64,000 nucleotides of DNA from Gillisia hiemivivida (GCF_007997295.1 NZ_VORY01000001.1:1-64000), one strand, 5' to 3'. Positions 18,332 through 27,230 are shown, numbered from the stretch's first letter. Notes: generated by a model from the letters alone, not told the origin. Numbers and translations are program-made.

Positions 18332-19003
18332 TTAATTTTTAATACTGAATGGTCCATAATTTCGCATTTGGCGAACGATCCAAGTTTTTCTTCGTGCAAT
18401 ATAACTACTTGCGGGGTCAGCTCTATAAACTCTTGGATTTGGTAATATGGCTGCGATAGCTGCCGCCTCGTAAGTATTCAATTTTGAAGCTTGTTTATTA
18501 AACCAATGTTGGGAAGCAGCTTCTGCACCATATACCCCTTTTCCCATTTCAATACTATTTAGATAGACTTCCATAATGCGCTGTTTGCTCCACAGGGTTT
18601 CTATAAGAAAGGTGAAATAAACTTCCATACCTTTTCTAAACCAATTCCTACCAGGCCATAAAAACACATTTTTAGCAGTTTGTTGAGAAATAGAACTCGC
18701 ACCGCGAACACGTTTTCCTTTATTGTTGTTTTCAATAGCTTTTTCTATGGCTTTCATATCGAAACCGGAATGATTCAAAAAGTTTTGATCTTCACTGGAA
18801 AGTACTGCCAGTGGCAAATATCCTGAGATCTCATTATAAGAAACCCAATCATGTTTGATAGGTTCTTCCGGGTTTTCAAAATATCTAATTAACATTAGCG
18901 GGGTTAAAGGAACCGGAACCCATTTATAAAGTAATACCATGAATATGCTAAAGCCAATAAGGCCAAGGATAAGCTTTAAAAGGAACCTGAAAAATTTCTT
19001 CAT
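18332..19003 (-). CDS. mtgA: Monofunctional peptidoglycan transglycosylase
   Basis: A 223-residue GT51 enzyme with one N-terminal membrane anchor (FRFLLKLILGLIGFSIFMV). Catalytic segments are present: SSEDQNFLNHSGFDMKAIEK with the first Glu, RGASSISQQTAKNVFLWPGR, and the second Glu region KQRIMEVYLNSIEMG. It polymerises lipid II into glycan strands on the outer face of the inner membrane. There is no transpeptidase domain, and the length is typical of MtgA. The start is the Met before the KKFF anchor. Confidence 0.93.
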   Translation of the reverse strand: MKKFFRFLLKLILGLIGFSIFMVLLYKWVPVPLTPLMLIRYFENPEEPIKHDWVSYNEISGYLPLAVLSSEDQNFLNHSGFDMKAIEKAIENNNKGKRVRGASSISQQTAKNVFLWPGRNWFRKGMEVYFTFLIETLWSKQRIMEVYLNSIEMGKGVYGAEAASQHWFNKQASKLNTYEAAAIAAILPNPRVYRADPASSYIARRKTWIVRQMRNYGPFSIKN

Positions 19004-19093
19004 ATTATAATTTAATGTAAACAATCATTTCGAAAGTTCAAGAAGCAGAAGGCTTGAAAACCAATTTTCAAAACTGAGAAAGTCCTTGGAAAA

Positions 19094-19115
19094 TTAAACC
19101 CTCAATGAGGGATTA
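19094..19115. repeat. TTAAACCC/GGGATTA palindrome, copy 3
   Basis: An inverted repeat related to those at 7,691 and 9,070 overlaps the last codons of the oxidoreductase gene. Its location at a gene end argues that the family is a dispersed repeat rather than a sugar operator. Confidence 0.4.
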
Positions 19116-20220
19116 GATCTGCTAATTCTCTCCCTACCAAACTTCCAATGGCAACGCCCATTCCTCCTAACCGAACTCCGCAATAGGTATTATTAGAAAG
19201 CTGCTTTATAATCGGTTTCTTTTGAATTCCTACTCCCATGATTCCGCTCCATCGCCTATCTATTTCGAAATCTACATTCGGCAAAATAGTCTCTCTCAAA
19301 AGTGCTTCTAATTTATTCTGAATAAGAGCTGTTTCACCAAGAGTGGTAGTTTCTTCTGTCTCAATATCCAGATTTCTCCCGCCTCCAAGCAAGATACGAT
19401 TATCTATATTTCTGAAATAATAAAAACCTTTGTCTAAATGAAAAGTTCCTTTTATCTGAAGGTTTTCTATCGGTTTTGTAATAAGAACCTGAGCTCTTGC
19501 CGGTTTTACTGACTCCAAGCCTAGTTGAGATGCAAAACCATTGGTGGCGATAAGTAGCTTTTTTGTGGAAAATTCAAATTGATCTGTCTTGATCTTTACT
19601 GAAGAATCTCCTTCAGAAAATTCTTCAACACTTATATTATTTAGGATCTTGATTCCTGCTTTACGCGCTTTTTGAAGCAAGGCTTCCATCATTTTCCCGG
19701 TGTTTATTTGACCTTCAAATTTGTTGAAGATCACCACTTCTTCGATCTTTTTAAAATTGAATTTATTTGGAACTTTACTAAAAACATCCTCATTGAATAC
19801 AGGATTTAAAAGCTTATTCACATAATCCATTTTAGAGTGGCACTCTTCCAAAAGTGATCTGTCCTCTGGAGTGAAAAGCTCATATCCTCCCCATAGATTG
19901 AAGTCTATGGCGTTATCTCCTAAAGTCTCACGTAACAAGGCTAACCCATCTACACGTTTTTGAACCAGTTGCACCACTTCTTCCTCTGAGTGCGAATTAA
20001 GATCGTCCATAATTTCGGAAAGGCTTCCAAAACATGCAAATCCGGCATTCTTGGTACTTGCTCCATTTGGTAAAAATCCGCGTTCTAAGATCAGGATATT
20101 GTCTTTCGGGAATTTTTCTCTCAGTCTGAGGGCTGCATTAAGACCAACAATTCCGCTGCCAATAATAGTGTGTTCTATATTAGATAGCCAAGACTGATGT
20201 TCCCAGTAGGATAAGTTCAT
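19102..20220 (-). CDS. FAD-dependent oxidoreductase (DAO family)
   Basis: A 372-residue flavoprotein. The dinucleotide-binding motif IIGSGIVGLNAALRL lies near the N-terminus, followed by ERGFLPNGASTKNAG, which is typical of glycine/sarcosine oxidase-like DAO proteins. The C-terminal part has RWSGIMG and GVRLGGMGVAIGS, the second FAD-contact region. It probably oxidises an amine or amino acid. It is not clearly linked to its neighbours; the substrate cannot be deduced. The last codons coincide with a palindromic repeat. Confidence 0.85.
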   Translation of the reverse strand: MNLSYWEHQSWLSNIEHTIIGSGIVGLNAALRLREKFPKDNILILERGFLPNGASTKNAGFACFGSLSEIMDDLNSHSEEEVVQLVQKRVDGLALLRETLGDNAIDFNLWGGYELFTPEDRSLLEECHSKMDYVNKLLNPVFNEDVFSKVPNKFNFKKIEEVVIFNKFEGQINTGKMMEALLQKARKAGIKILNNISVEEFSEGDSSVKIKTDQFEFSTKKLLIATNGFASQLGLESVKPARAQVLITKPIENLQIKGTFHLDKGFYYFRNIDNRILLGGGRNLDIETEETTTLGETALIQNKLEALLRETILPNVDFEIDRRWSGIMGVGIQKKPIIKQLSNNTYCGVRLGGMGVAIGSLVGRELADLIPH

Positions 20221-20329
20221 GCGTTTAATTTAGCTGTGAAATTACATAAAGTTTGGGAGAAAATTTTATGGAGAAATCGCTTCTCTCCCAATAGTTATCG
20301 TGAGAGAAGTGACAATCGTGATGCATTTT

Positions 20330-21060
20330 GTCATCCTGACGAAGGAAGGATCTCATATTAAAGAAGATTACTGCTTCTTAGAGATTCTTCGCTATGCTCA
20401 GAATGACAAGTCCGATTAATGATGATTAGCGAGTTACGACAGGCCAAAAGTGACAATAGAAATTCCATTTGTCATCCTGGCAAAGGAAGGATCTCATTTA
20501 TAAAACAATAAGTAGTGCTCCTTGGAGATTTTTCACTGCGTTCAAAATGACAATGCATACTTTAGTACGTAGGATGAAATGAAGACTTCTCGATTCTAAT
20601 TTAGAGACTATTTTATTTTTATTTGTCATCCTGACGAAGGAAGGATCTCATTTATAAAACAATAAGTAGTGCTCCTTAGAGATTTTTCACTGCGTTCAAA
20701 ATGACAATGCATACTTTATTACGTAGGATGAAATGAAGACTTCTCGACTCCAATGTAGAGACTGTTTTATCTTCATTTGTCATCCTGGCAGAGGAAGGAT
20801 CTCATTTATAAAACAATAAGTAGTGCTCCTTGGAGATTTTTCACTGCGTTCAAAATGACAATGCATACTTTATTACGTAGGATGAAATGAAGACTTCTCG
20901 ACTCTAATGTAGAGACTATTTTATCTTTATTTGTCATCCTGACTAAGGAAGGATCTCATTTATAACACAATAAGTAGTGCTCCTTAGAGATTTTTCACTG
21001 CGTTCAAAATGACAATCGCATGCTTTGTTACTTATGAATAAATGATGGCTTCTCGTCTTC
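20330..21060. repeat. Tandem array of 154-bp hairpin-bearing repeats (five copies)
   Basis: The string GTCATCCTG recurs at 20,330, 20,471, 20,625, 20,779 and 20,933. The last four are exactly 154 bases apart and the middle units are nearly identical; the first and last units are diverged or partial. Each unit contains an imperfect inverted repeat about 80 bases across: GTCATCCTGACGAAGGAAGG at the left and its partner ending CTGCGTTCAAAATGAC at the right. This resembles the GTCATCCTGAG...GAATGAC palindromic repeats scattered in Bacteroidota genomes, here expanded in tandem. No open frame crosses the array. Confidence 0.85.
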
Positions 21061-21088
21061 ACTCAAAGTGAAAATGAAAAGTAAAATT

Positions 21089-21186
21089 TGGGTTAGGGAT
21101 AGCAGCGGGTAGCTCCCAAGACCTTTTTGGATTGGGACTATGAGCGAATAGCCCGGCCGCTCTTTTAAGAGGAGCGGAAACCCCAT
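21089..21186. other. Structured intergenic element downstream of accC
   Basis: A GC-richer block (GGGTTAGGGATAGCAGCGGG ... AATAGCCCGGCCGCTC) ends in a hairpin, CCGCTCTT/AGAGGAGCGG. It lies between the repeat array and the accC terminator. Similar GGATAGCAGCGG...AGCCCG blocks are, from memory, recurrent between genes in flavobacteria. I cannot name an RNA family. Confidence 0.35.
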
Positions 21187-21192
21187 AAAAAT

Positions 21193-21212
21193 AGCCCCGA
21201 AAATTCGAGGCT
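21193..21212 (-). terminator. Terminator of the acc operon
   Basis: On the minus strand AGCCTCGAA and TTCGGGGCT pair with one mismatch around a two-base centre and are followed by ATTTTTATG. It lies seven bases after the accC stop codon. Confidence 0.75.
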
Positions 21213-21218
21213 TATAAG

Positions 21219-22571
21219 TTATTCTTCTTTGATGGGATCCATTTTCCAGTCCTCCATAAATTTAGTTGTGTAATTCCCGTCTACATAATCTGGATGATCC
21301 ATTAACTGCCTATGGAATGGAATAGTGGTTTTTACACCTTCTATAACGAACTCATCCAAAGCGCGTTTCATTTTACTGATAGCTTCTTCTCTGGTTTGAG
21401 CAGTTGTGATCAATTTAGCGATCATAGAGTCATAATTTGGAGGAATAGAATATCCACTATATACGTGCGTATCTATTCTCACACCATGACCTCCGGGCGC
21501 ATGTAAATTGGTGATCTTCCCTGGTGAAGGTCTAAAGCCGTTATAAGGATCTTCCGCGTTAATTCTACATTCTATAGAGTGCAGTTTTGGGAAGTAATTC
21601 TTCCCGGAAAGCGGAATTCCAGCCGCAACCAAAATTTGCTCCCGAATAAGATCGTAATCTATTACTTGTTCTGTTATTGGGTGTTCTACCTGGATACGAG
21701 TATTCATCTCCATGAAGTAGAAATTCCTATGCTTATCTACCAAGAACTCTACAGTTCCGGCTCCTTCATAATTAATGAATTCTGCTGCTTTAACAGCTGC
21801 GTCTCCCATTTGCTTTCTCAACTTATCTGTCATGAAAGGCGAAGGTGTTTCTTCGGTAAGCTTTTGATGTCTTCTTTGGATAGAGCAATCTCTTTCTGAA
21901 AGGTGACATGCTTTTCCTGTACTATCTCCAACAACCTGAATCTCGATATGGCGTGGCTCTAAAATGAGTTTTTCCATATACATCCCATCATTTCCAAAGG
22001 CAGCGGCAGATTCCTGACGAGCAGAGTCCCATGCGTCTTCCAGATTCTCTTCTTTCAATACGGCCCGCATTCCTTTACCACCACCACCGGCAGTAGCTTT
22101 AAGCATTACAGGAAAGCCCATATCTTGTGCAGTCTTTAAACAATCTGCATAATCTTTAAGCAAGCCCTCTGATCCTGGGATACAAGGAACGCCTGCAGCC
22201 GTCATGGTTGCTCTGGCTGATGCTTTATCTCCCATTTTATCGATCATATCTGGACTGGCACCAATAAATTTGATGTTATGTTCCTGACAGATCTTTGAAA
22301 ACTTAGAGTTTTCAGCTAAAAATCCATATCCGGGATGAATAGCGTCTGCATTTGTTATTTCTGCTGCAGCAATTATGTTTGAAATTTTTAAATAAGACAG
22401 ATTACTAGGAGGTGGTCCTATACAAACTGCTTCATCTGCAAAACGAACGTGAAGACTTTCGGCATCTGCAGTAGAATATACTGCAACCGTTTTTATTCCC
22501 ATTTCTCTGCAGGTACGGATAATTCGCAATGCGATCTCACCCCTGTTGGCAATTAATATTTTTTTAAACAT
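21219..22571 (-). CDS. accC: Acetyl-CoA carboxylase, biotin carboxylase subunit
   Basis: A 450-residue ATP-grasp biotin carboxylase, of normal length. It opens with [20 protein letters not shown], carries the ATP-binding loop [12 protein letters not shown] and the metal/catalytic segment [18 protein letters not shown]. It carboxylates the biotin on AccB with bicarbonate and ATP, the first half-reaction to malonyl-CoA. It is last in the minus-strand cluster fabH-accB-accC, 54 bases after accB, and is followed by a terminator. Confidence 0.97.
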   Translation of the reverse strand: MFKKILIANRGEIALRIIRTCREMGIKTVAVYSTADAESLHVRFADEAVCIGPPPSNLSYLKISNIIAAAEITNADAIHPGYGFLAENSKFSKICQEHNIKFIGASPDMIDKMGDKASARATMTAAGVPCIPGSEGLLKDYADCLKTAQDMGFPVMLKATAGGGGKGMRAVLKEENLEDAWDSARQESAAAFGNDGMYMEKLILEPRHIEIQVVGDSTGKACHLSERDCSIQRRHQKLTEETPSPFMTDKLRKQMGDAAVKAAEFINYEGAGTVEFLVDKHRNFYFMEMNTRIQVEHPITEQVIDYDLIREQILVAAGIPLSGKNYFPKLHSIECRINAEDPYNGFRPSPGKITNLHAPGGHGVRIDTHVYSGYSIPPNYDSMIAKLITTAQTREEAISKMKRALDEFVIEGVKTTIPFHRQLMDHPDYVDGNYTTKFMEDWKMDPIKEE

Positions 22572-22625
22572 ACCTTTATATTTTTTACTGAAACAGTAAA
22601 ATTAAAATCTATTAGGAAGGTCGAT

Positions 22626-23129
22626 TTAAGACGGATCTACCAAGAATAATGGTTGATCGAATTCTACTGGGGAAGAATCGTCTACTAGTACTTTTACAAT
22701 CTTACCAGAGACTTCACTTTCAATTTCATTGAAAAGTTTCATCGCTTCGATCACACAAAGAACGTCTCCTACTTTAATGCTGTCTCCCACTTCCACAAAA
22801 ACAGGTTTATCCGGAGATGGCTTACGGTATAAAGTTCCAATAATTGGAGACTTTACAGTGATGTGTTTTGAAGATTCGTCTGGGGCAGATTCCTGAGAAT
22901 CGCCGGCAGCGGCTTTAGGAGCTTCTTGTGCGACAGCCGGAGCTTGTTGTTGCTGAGGCATGGCTTGCTGCATTTGTCCTTGCATTGGCATTTGTTGAAA
23001 ATAAGTTGGTTCCTTATCTTCAGATCCTGTTTTGATGGTGATCTTAATATCATCCATTTCGAGTTTTACCTCACTAGCACCAGACTTTGCTACAAACTTG
23101 ATTAAATTTTGAATTTCTTTTATATCCAT
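22626..23129 (-). CDS. accB: Biotin carboxyl carrier protein of acetyl-CoA carboxylase
   Basis: A 167-residue carrier. The N-terminal part (EIQNLIKFVAKSGASEVKLE) is followed by a long Gln/Pro/Ala-rich linker (residues 44-85) and a C-terminal biotinyl domain with VIEAMKLFNEIE, in which K131 is the biotinylated lysine. It shuttles carboxybiotin from AccC to the carboxyltransferase, whose genes are not in this window. It lies 26 bases after fabH and 54 before accC. Confidence 0.96.
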   Translation of the reverse strand: MDIKEIQNLIKFVAKSGASEVKLEMDDIKITIKTGSEDKEPTYFQQMPMQGQMQQAMPQQQQAPAVAQEAPKAAAGDSQESAPDESSKHITVKSPIIGTLYRKPSPDKPVFVEVGDSIKVGDVLCVIEAMKLFNEIESEVSGKIVKVLVDDSSPVEFDQPLFLVDPS

Positions 23130-23155
23130 AATAAGAATATTAGGGTGTTGAATTG

Positions 23156-24151
23156 TTAAGAATTATAGGCCCATTTGAGATAAATAGATCCCCATGTGAA
23201 TCCGCCTCCAAATGTCGCAAATATTAAATTGTCTCCTTTTTTAAATTTTTTCTCGAAATCGCTCAATAATAATGGCAAGGTCGCAGAGGTTGTGTTTCCG
23301 TATCGCTCAATATTCATCAATACTTTCTCCTCTCCGAGATTCATCCTGCTTGCAGTTGCACCAACAATGCGTTTGTTTGCCTGGTGTGCAATTAACCAAT
23401 GAACATCATCATTAGTAAGATTATTCTTTTTCATGATCTGTTCACTCACATCGGCCATATTGGAAACTGCATATTTAAATACTGTTTTTCCATCTTGCTG
23501 AACATAGTGTCTTTTACTTCCTACCGTTTCTTCTGAAGGTGGCATCAAAGATCCACCGGCTTCGATCTTTAAAGAATGCCTTCCAATCCCATCGCTGCGT
23601 AAAATTTCGTCCTGTAAACCTAATCCTTCAGTATTTGGTTCAAACAAAACAGCTCCGGCACCATCACCAAAGATGATACAAGTTGTTCTGTCTGTATAAT
23701 CTATTATAGAAGACATTTTATCGGCTCCTATAAGCAATACTTTTTTATATCTACCAGATTCTATATAAGCACTTGCTGTAGACATTCCATATAAAAAACC
23801 GGAACAGGCAGCTTGAAGATCATATCCAAAAGCATTTGTAGCTCCTATTTCTGTAGCCACATAAACAGCTGTTGCTGCTACAGGCATATCTGGAGAAATT
23901 GTGGCTAGTATAACCAGGTCTATTTCTTCAGGATTAATATTTGCTTTAGTTATAAGGTCTTGGGCGGCTTTTATAGCCATAAAGGAAGTTCCTAAAGTAG
24001 GGTCTTTAAGGATGCGGCGCTCTTTAATTCCAGTGCGTGAAAAAATCCATTCATCATTGGTGTCCACCATTTTCTCCAAATCTTTATTGGACAAAATATC
24101 GGTAGGGACATAGGCACCTACAGCTGTAATTGCTGCTGTGATTTTATTCAT
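23156..24151 (-). CDS. fabH: 3-oxoacyl-ACP synthase III
   Basis: A 331-residue thiolase-fold enzyme. The active-site Cys116 is in DLQAACSGFLYG; the His and Asn of the triad are in LIAHQANKRI and ERYGNTTSATLPL. It condenses acetyl-CoA (or a branched starter) with malonyl-ACP to start fatty-acid synthesis. It leads the fabH-accB-accC set. A strong stem-loop with AGTACT arms lies in its leader and a rho-independent terminator separates it from rpmF, so it probably has its own promoter. plsX, often found between rpmF and fabH, is absent here. Confidence 0.96.
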   Translation of the reverse strand: MNKITAAITAVGAYVPTDILSNKDLEKMVDTNDEWIFSRTGIKERRILKDPTLGTSFMAIKAAQDLITKANINPEEIDLVILATISPDMPVAATAVYVATEIGATNAFGYDLQAACSGFLYGMSTASAYIESGRYKKVLLIGADKMSSIIDYTDRTTCIIFGDGAGAVLFEPNTEGLGLQDEILRSDGIGRHSLKIEAGGSLMPPSEETVGSKRHYVQQDGKTVFKYAVSNMADVSEQIMKKNNLTNDDVHWLIAHQANKRIVGATASRMNLGEEKVLMNIERYGNTTSATLPLLLSDFEKKFKKGDNLIFATFGGGFTWGSIYLKWAYNS

Positions 24152-24184
24152 AAAAATCTAATTTTAAACTCTTTGCAATAGTTA

Positions 24185-24214
24185 AGTACTCTTTCTTAGA
24201 GAAAGAAAAGTACT
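24185..24214. promoter_or_regulatory. AGTACT stem-loop in the fabH leader
   Basis: AGTACT at both ends and TTTCTT/AAGAAA inside form a 12-bp stem with one bulged C and a five-base loop, 34 bases before the fabH start. It could be an operator for a fatty-acid regulator or an RNA structure in the leader. No T-run follows, so it is not an ordinary terminator. Confidence 0.4.
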
Positions 24215-24273
24215 GAAAATTCTTTTGAATCGGGTTGCAAATTAAGGCCTTTTTAGGACTTATTCAACTTAAA

Positions 24274-24301
24274 ACAAAAAACTCCCACAATGTGAGAGTT
24301 T
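24274..24301 (-). terminator. rpmF terminator
   Basis: On the minus strand AAACTCTCACA and TGTGGGAGTTT form a hairpin followed by a run of six T. It lies 22 bases past the rpmF stop and separates the ribosomal gene from fabH. Confidence 0.75.
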
Positions 24302-24323
24302 GTATTCTAGCAAAGCTCTATAA

Positions 24324-24521
24324 TTAGGCTTGTACCTCTTCTGTATTATCAATTAAAACCTGACCACGGTAATATAATTTACCTTCATGCCAATGAGCTC
24401 TGTGATACACATGTGCCTCTCCTGTAGTAGGATCTTTTGCAATTTGTGGAACAGTAGCTTTATAATGTGTTCTTCTCTTATCTCTTCTCGTTTTGGAGAT
24501 TTTTCTCTTAGGATGTGCCAT
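24324..24521 (-). CDS. rpmF: 50S ribosomal protein L32
   Basis: A 65-residue basic protein that begins [20 protein letters not shown], diagnostic for bacterial L32. The [14 protein letters not shown] segment matches the Bacteroidota form without the zinc Cys residues. It follows the DUF177 gene by nine bases, the usual yceD-rpmF pairing. Confidence 0.97.
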   Translation of the reverse strand: MAHPKRKISKTRRDKRRTHYKATVPQIAKDPTTGEAHVYHRAHWHEGKLYYRGQVLIDNTEEVQA

Positions 24522-24530
24522 TGCTACGTA

Positions 24531-25073
24531 TTATTTATCGTTTAATAAGTTTTTTAATTTATTCCAGCGAGGATCTATATTTTCCTCATTGTCATTATCT
24601 TCATTAGTTCCTTTCGGACTTAATTCTTCCAGTTTATCGAGTACATCAGATTTTAATGTTCCATCTTCTATACCCGGATGAATTCTTTTATGCGGAACTG
24701 CTAACACGATGATCTCATACACATATTGTGCTATGTTAATCTCGTATTCTCCATGAGGCAATATTAATAACTCCTCATTTTCATCGTTAAATTCATCTCC
24801 AAAATTCACAACCAATCTCAAACTACCAGAAATTGGCATATCAAAAGGTTCGTTTGTGAGATCGCAATTAACGTTCACAGTTCCCGAAGTTTCAAAGAAA
24901 AGCTCCATCATAGTTGCTTTCTTGTCTAACACTAAATCTACATGTAGATTTGCATTATTGAAGTCTTCGTATTCAAAATGTTCAAATAACTCTTTGCCAA
25001 TCTCGTACTCAAAACCGTGACTTCCAATCTTAAGCCCTACAAATGGGATTGTATATGCCGCTAATTTCCTCAT
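24531..25073 (-). CDS. YceD/DUF177 family protein
   Basis: A 180-residue acidic protein. The central segment VNVNCDLTNEPFDMPISGSL carries the DUF177 core (one of the CxxC-type positions retained). Family members are encoded directly before rpmF in most bacteria and are linked to 23S rRNA maturation or accumulation. The C-terminal third is highly acidic and Asn-rich (NEDNDNEENIDPRWNKLKNL), and DPRWNKLKNL is the usual ending. A TAnnTTTG promoter box lies 44 bases upstream. Confidence 0.88.
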   Translation of the reverse strand: MRKLAAYTIPFVGLKIGSHGFEYEIGKELFEHFEYEDFNNANLHVDLVLDKKATMMELFFETSGTVNVNCDLTNEPFDMPISGSLRLVVNFGDEFNDENEELLILPHGEYEINIAQYVYEIIVLAVPHKRIHPGIEDGTLKSDVLDKLEELSPKGTNEDNDNEENIDPRWNKLKNLLNDK

Positions 25074-25116
25074 ATCATCATCGTTTTCACGCGCCCGCCC
25101 TCGAGCTAAGGCAGGT

Positions 25117-25124
25117 GCAAAGAT
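25117..25124 (-). promoter_or_regulatory. Promoter -7 box of the DUF177-rpmF unit
   Basis: On the minus strand TATCTTTG matches TAnnTTTG. It is followed by a leader of about 40 bases that includes an unusually GC-rich segment (CTCGAGGGCGGGCGCG). Confidence 0.55.
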
Positions 25125-25168
25125 ATAAAATATAATGAATTAACTATTCGTTATAAACAATATTTTGT

Positions 25169-26215
25169 TTATATCTTTTTCCCTAGTTTTTTCAGGGGGT
25201 TTCGAGTGATTTTTTGATATTCCTCTCTCGTTTTATATATTTCTAAGGCTTTAAAGACCGCTTCTTTAAATGAATTTATGTTCGCACAATCTTTACCGGC
25301 AATTTCAAAAGCTGTCCCATGATCTGGAGAGGTTCTAATCTTTCTCAAACCGGCAGTATAATTTACCCCTTCTCCAAAAGATAAGGTTTTAAATGGAATT
25401 AGACCTTGATCATGATAAGATGCGATCACAGCATCAAAATTCGCATGATTCTTGGAACCGAAAAAACTATCTGCTGCATAAGGGCCATATACCAAATGCC
25501 CTTTATCTCTAATTTTTTGAAGCGTAGGCTTTAATATTTCTTCATCTTCATTGCCTATTAATCCATTATCTCCACTATGAGGATTAATTCCTAATACTGC
25601 GATTTTTGGTTTGGAAACTCTAAAATCTTGCTTCAGGGTCTGGGTAATAGTGGCTATCTTCTTTTCAATCAATTCTGGAGTGATCACGTTTGCTATGTCC
25701 TTTAATGGAACATGATCTGTTAGCAAACCAACTTTTAAATTATCGGAGATCATGAACATCAAGCTATCTCCTTTTAGTTGTTTCGCTAAATAATCGGTAT
25801 GACCCGGAAATTTAAAATCTTCAGACTGAATTGTATTTTTATTAATTGGGGCTGTTACCAGCACATCAATTTCATCGGCAACTAAAGCATTTGTTGCAGC
25901 TTCCAGAGATTTAAAGGCATATTTTCCACTTTCCGGATCTTCTTTTCCGAAGTTTATTTCTACACTTTCCTTCCAAATATTTACAACATTGATCTTTCCT
26001 TCAATTGCATCAGCAGCAGATTCTACTCCTTGAAAATTTAGAGAGAGTTTAAAGTGTTTCTTATAAAAATTTAAAGTTTTAACAGAAGCAAAAATAATAG
26101 GGGTACAAAAATCCAGCATTCTAGAATCTTCAAAAGTTTTTAGAACTATTTCTCCACCAACACCATTTAGATCTCCAATACTGATTCCTAATTTTATCTT
26201 TTGAACGGACTTCAT
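25169..26215 (-). CDS. pdxA: 4-hydroxythreonine-4-phosphate dehydrogenase
   Basis: A 348-residue PdxA. It starts KIKLGISIGDLNGVGGEIVLK and contains the metal-binding His of PGHTDYLAKQL, the segment NPHSGDNGLIG, and SYHDQGLIPFKTLSFGEGVNYT with TSPDHGTAFEIAGK near the end. It oxidises 4-phosphohydroxy-L-threonine with NAD+ in pyridoxal phosphate synthesis. It is divergent from ribE, with a shared 59-base promoter region. Confidence 0.96.
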   Translation of the reverse strand: MKSVQKIKLGISIGDLNGVGGEIVLKTFEDSRMLDFCTPIIFASVKTLNFYKKHFKLSLNFQGVESAADAIEGKINVVNIWKESVEINFGKEDPESGKYAFKSLEAATNALVADEIDVLVTAPINKNTIQSEDFKFPGHTDYLAKQLKGDSLMFMISDNLKVGLLTDHVPLKDIANVITPELIEKKIATITQTLKQDFRVSKPKIAVLGINPHSGDNGLIGNEDEEILKPTLQKIRDKGHLVYGPYAADSFFGSKNHANFDAVIASYHDQGLIPFKTLSFGEGVNYTAGLRKIRTSPDHGTAFEIAGKDCANINSFKEAVFKALEIYKTREEYQKITRNPLKKLGKKI

Positions 26216-26250
26216 AATTATTCCCCTTTTTTATTTATATTTTTACACCA

Positions 26251-26258
26251 CAAATGTA
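26251..26258 (-). promoter_or_regulatory. Promoter -7 box of pdxA
   Basis: On the minus strand TACATTTG matches TAnnTTTG, 36 bases before the pdxA start codon. Confidence 0.5.
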
Positions 26259-26274
26259 ACAATAATCTACAACC

Positions 26275-26862
26275 ATGTTTACCGGAATCGTTGAAGAAGT
26301 AGGAGAAATACTTGAAATTAAGAAAGATAAAGGCAATCTCAATATTTATGTCGCTGCCTCTATGACCTCAGATTTAAAGATAGATCAGAGTGTAGCTCAT
26401 AATGGGGTTTGTTTAACTGTAGTTGCTATAAATGATAATTCATATCTGGTCACAGCTATTCAAGAAACATTAGAGAAATCTAATTTAGGAAGTTTAAATG
26501 CGGGAGACCGCGTCAATTTAGAACGAGGAATGAAGTTGGGAGCAAGATTAGATGGGCATCTTGTGCAAGGACATGTAGACCAAACTGCTGAATGTGTTGG
26601 CGTTAAAGAAGAAAATGGAAGTTGGGTCTTCACTTTTAATTATGATTCGGCTTTAGGAAATATAACTATAGAAAAGGGGTCTATTACCATAAATGGGGTT
26701 AGCCTTACTGTAGTGAATTCTGAAATCCATCAGTTTAGTGTGGCCATTATACCTTACACCTATGAACACACCACATTTAAAAATCTAAAACAAGGGGAAA
26801 CTGTAAATCTTGAATTTGATGTTATTGGGAAGTATGTAAAACGTTTAACTCAAATGGGTTAA
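26275..26862 (+). CDS. ribE: Riboflavin synthase (alpha subunit)
   Basis: A 195-residue trimeric-type riboflavin synthase. It begins with the diagnostic MFTGIVEEVGE and shows two lumazine-binding repeats: the first with AHNGVCLTVVAI, the second with LVQGHVD and ITINGVSLTVVNS. It dismutates two 6,7-dimethyl-8-ribityllumazine molecules to riboflavin. No FMN riboswitch is seen upstream; only 59 bases separate it from pdxA. Confidence 0.96.
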   Translation: MFTGIVEEVGEILEIKKDKGNLNIYVAASMTSDLKIDQSVAHNGVCLTVVAINDNSYLVTAIQETLEKSNLGSLNAGDRVNLERGMKLGARLDGHLVQGHVDQTAECVGVKEENGSWVFTFNYDSALGNITIEKGSITINGVSLTVVNSEIHQFSVAIIPYTYEHTTFKNLKQGETVNLEFDVIGKYVKRLTQMG

Positions 26863-27230
26863 GCCACTTTTTTAGATCTTAAATAATAGATCCCAAGCCC
26901 AAGACCAGCTATTAAAAGGTATGGTAATTTAGAATCTATTGGTAAACCTGGTGGCGGTGGTACACCTTGCCTGCAGTCCCTGGCTAGTCTGCACTCTCCC
27001 CTGCAAAAACGTTCTCCCGATTCACAATTTGGCCCCTTGTTCTGCGCATAAGATTCAAAATTAAAAGAGGATAAAAGAATAAGTGCCACAACAGAAGTGC
27101 GCAATAACAATTTGGATGGTTTTGAAACAATATTCCAAAAAGCCTCGCAAAGATTTATTCCGAATAAAAAAACCGCTCTTATTTCTAAGGCTAGGTAGAT
27201 TAAGGTTTTTCTCATCATAATTACGTGCAA
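26859..27230 (-). CDS. Small Cys-rich exported/membrane protein (PPPPGLPID type)
   Basis: A protein of up to 123 residues with an uncertain start. Residues about 40-62 (SKLLLRTSVVALILLSSFNF, then AQ) look like a signal peptide, so a start further downstream, possibly non-ATG, is likely. The mature part has six Cys (CESGERFCRGECRLARDC). The C-terminus has PPPPGLPIDSKLPYLLIAGL and ends in a short basic tail after one membrane helix. Flavobacteria encode many small proteins ending in a Pro-rich segment, one hydrophobic helix and RSKK. The Cys-rich insert is unusual. It overlaps the ribE 3' end convergently by four bases. Confidence 0.6.
   Translation of the reverse strand: MHVIMMRKTLIYLALEIRAVFLFGINLCEAFWNIVSKPSKLLLRTSVVALILLSSFNFESYAQNKGPNCESGERFCRGECRLARDCRQGVPPPPGLPIDSKLPYLLIAGLGLGIYYLRSKKVA

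Noticed and set aside
20330-21060. CRISPR array
   Set aside because: The 154-bp units are contiguous and nearly identical over their full length, so there are no unique spacers, and no cas genes are present.
25081-25116. GC-rich insertion or repeat upstream of the DUF177 gene
   Set aside because: It lies between a good -7 box and the start codon, so it is most simply the 5' leader; no second copy was noticed in the window.
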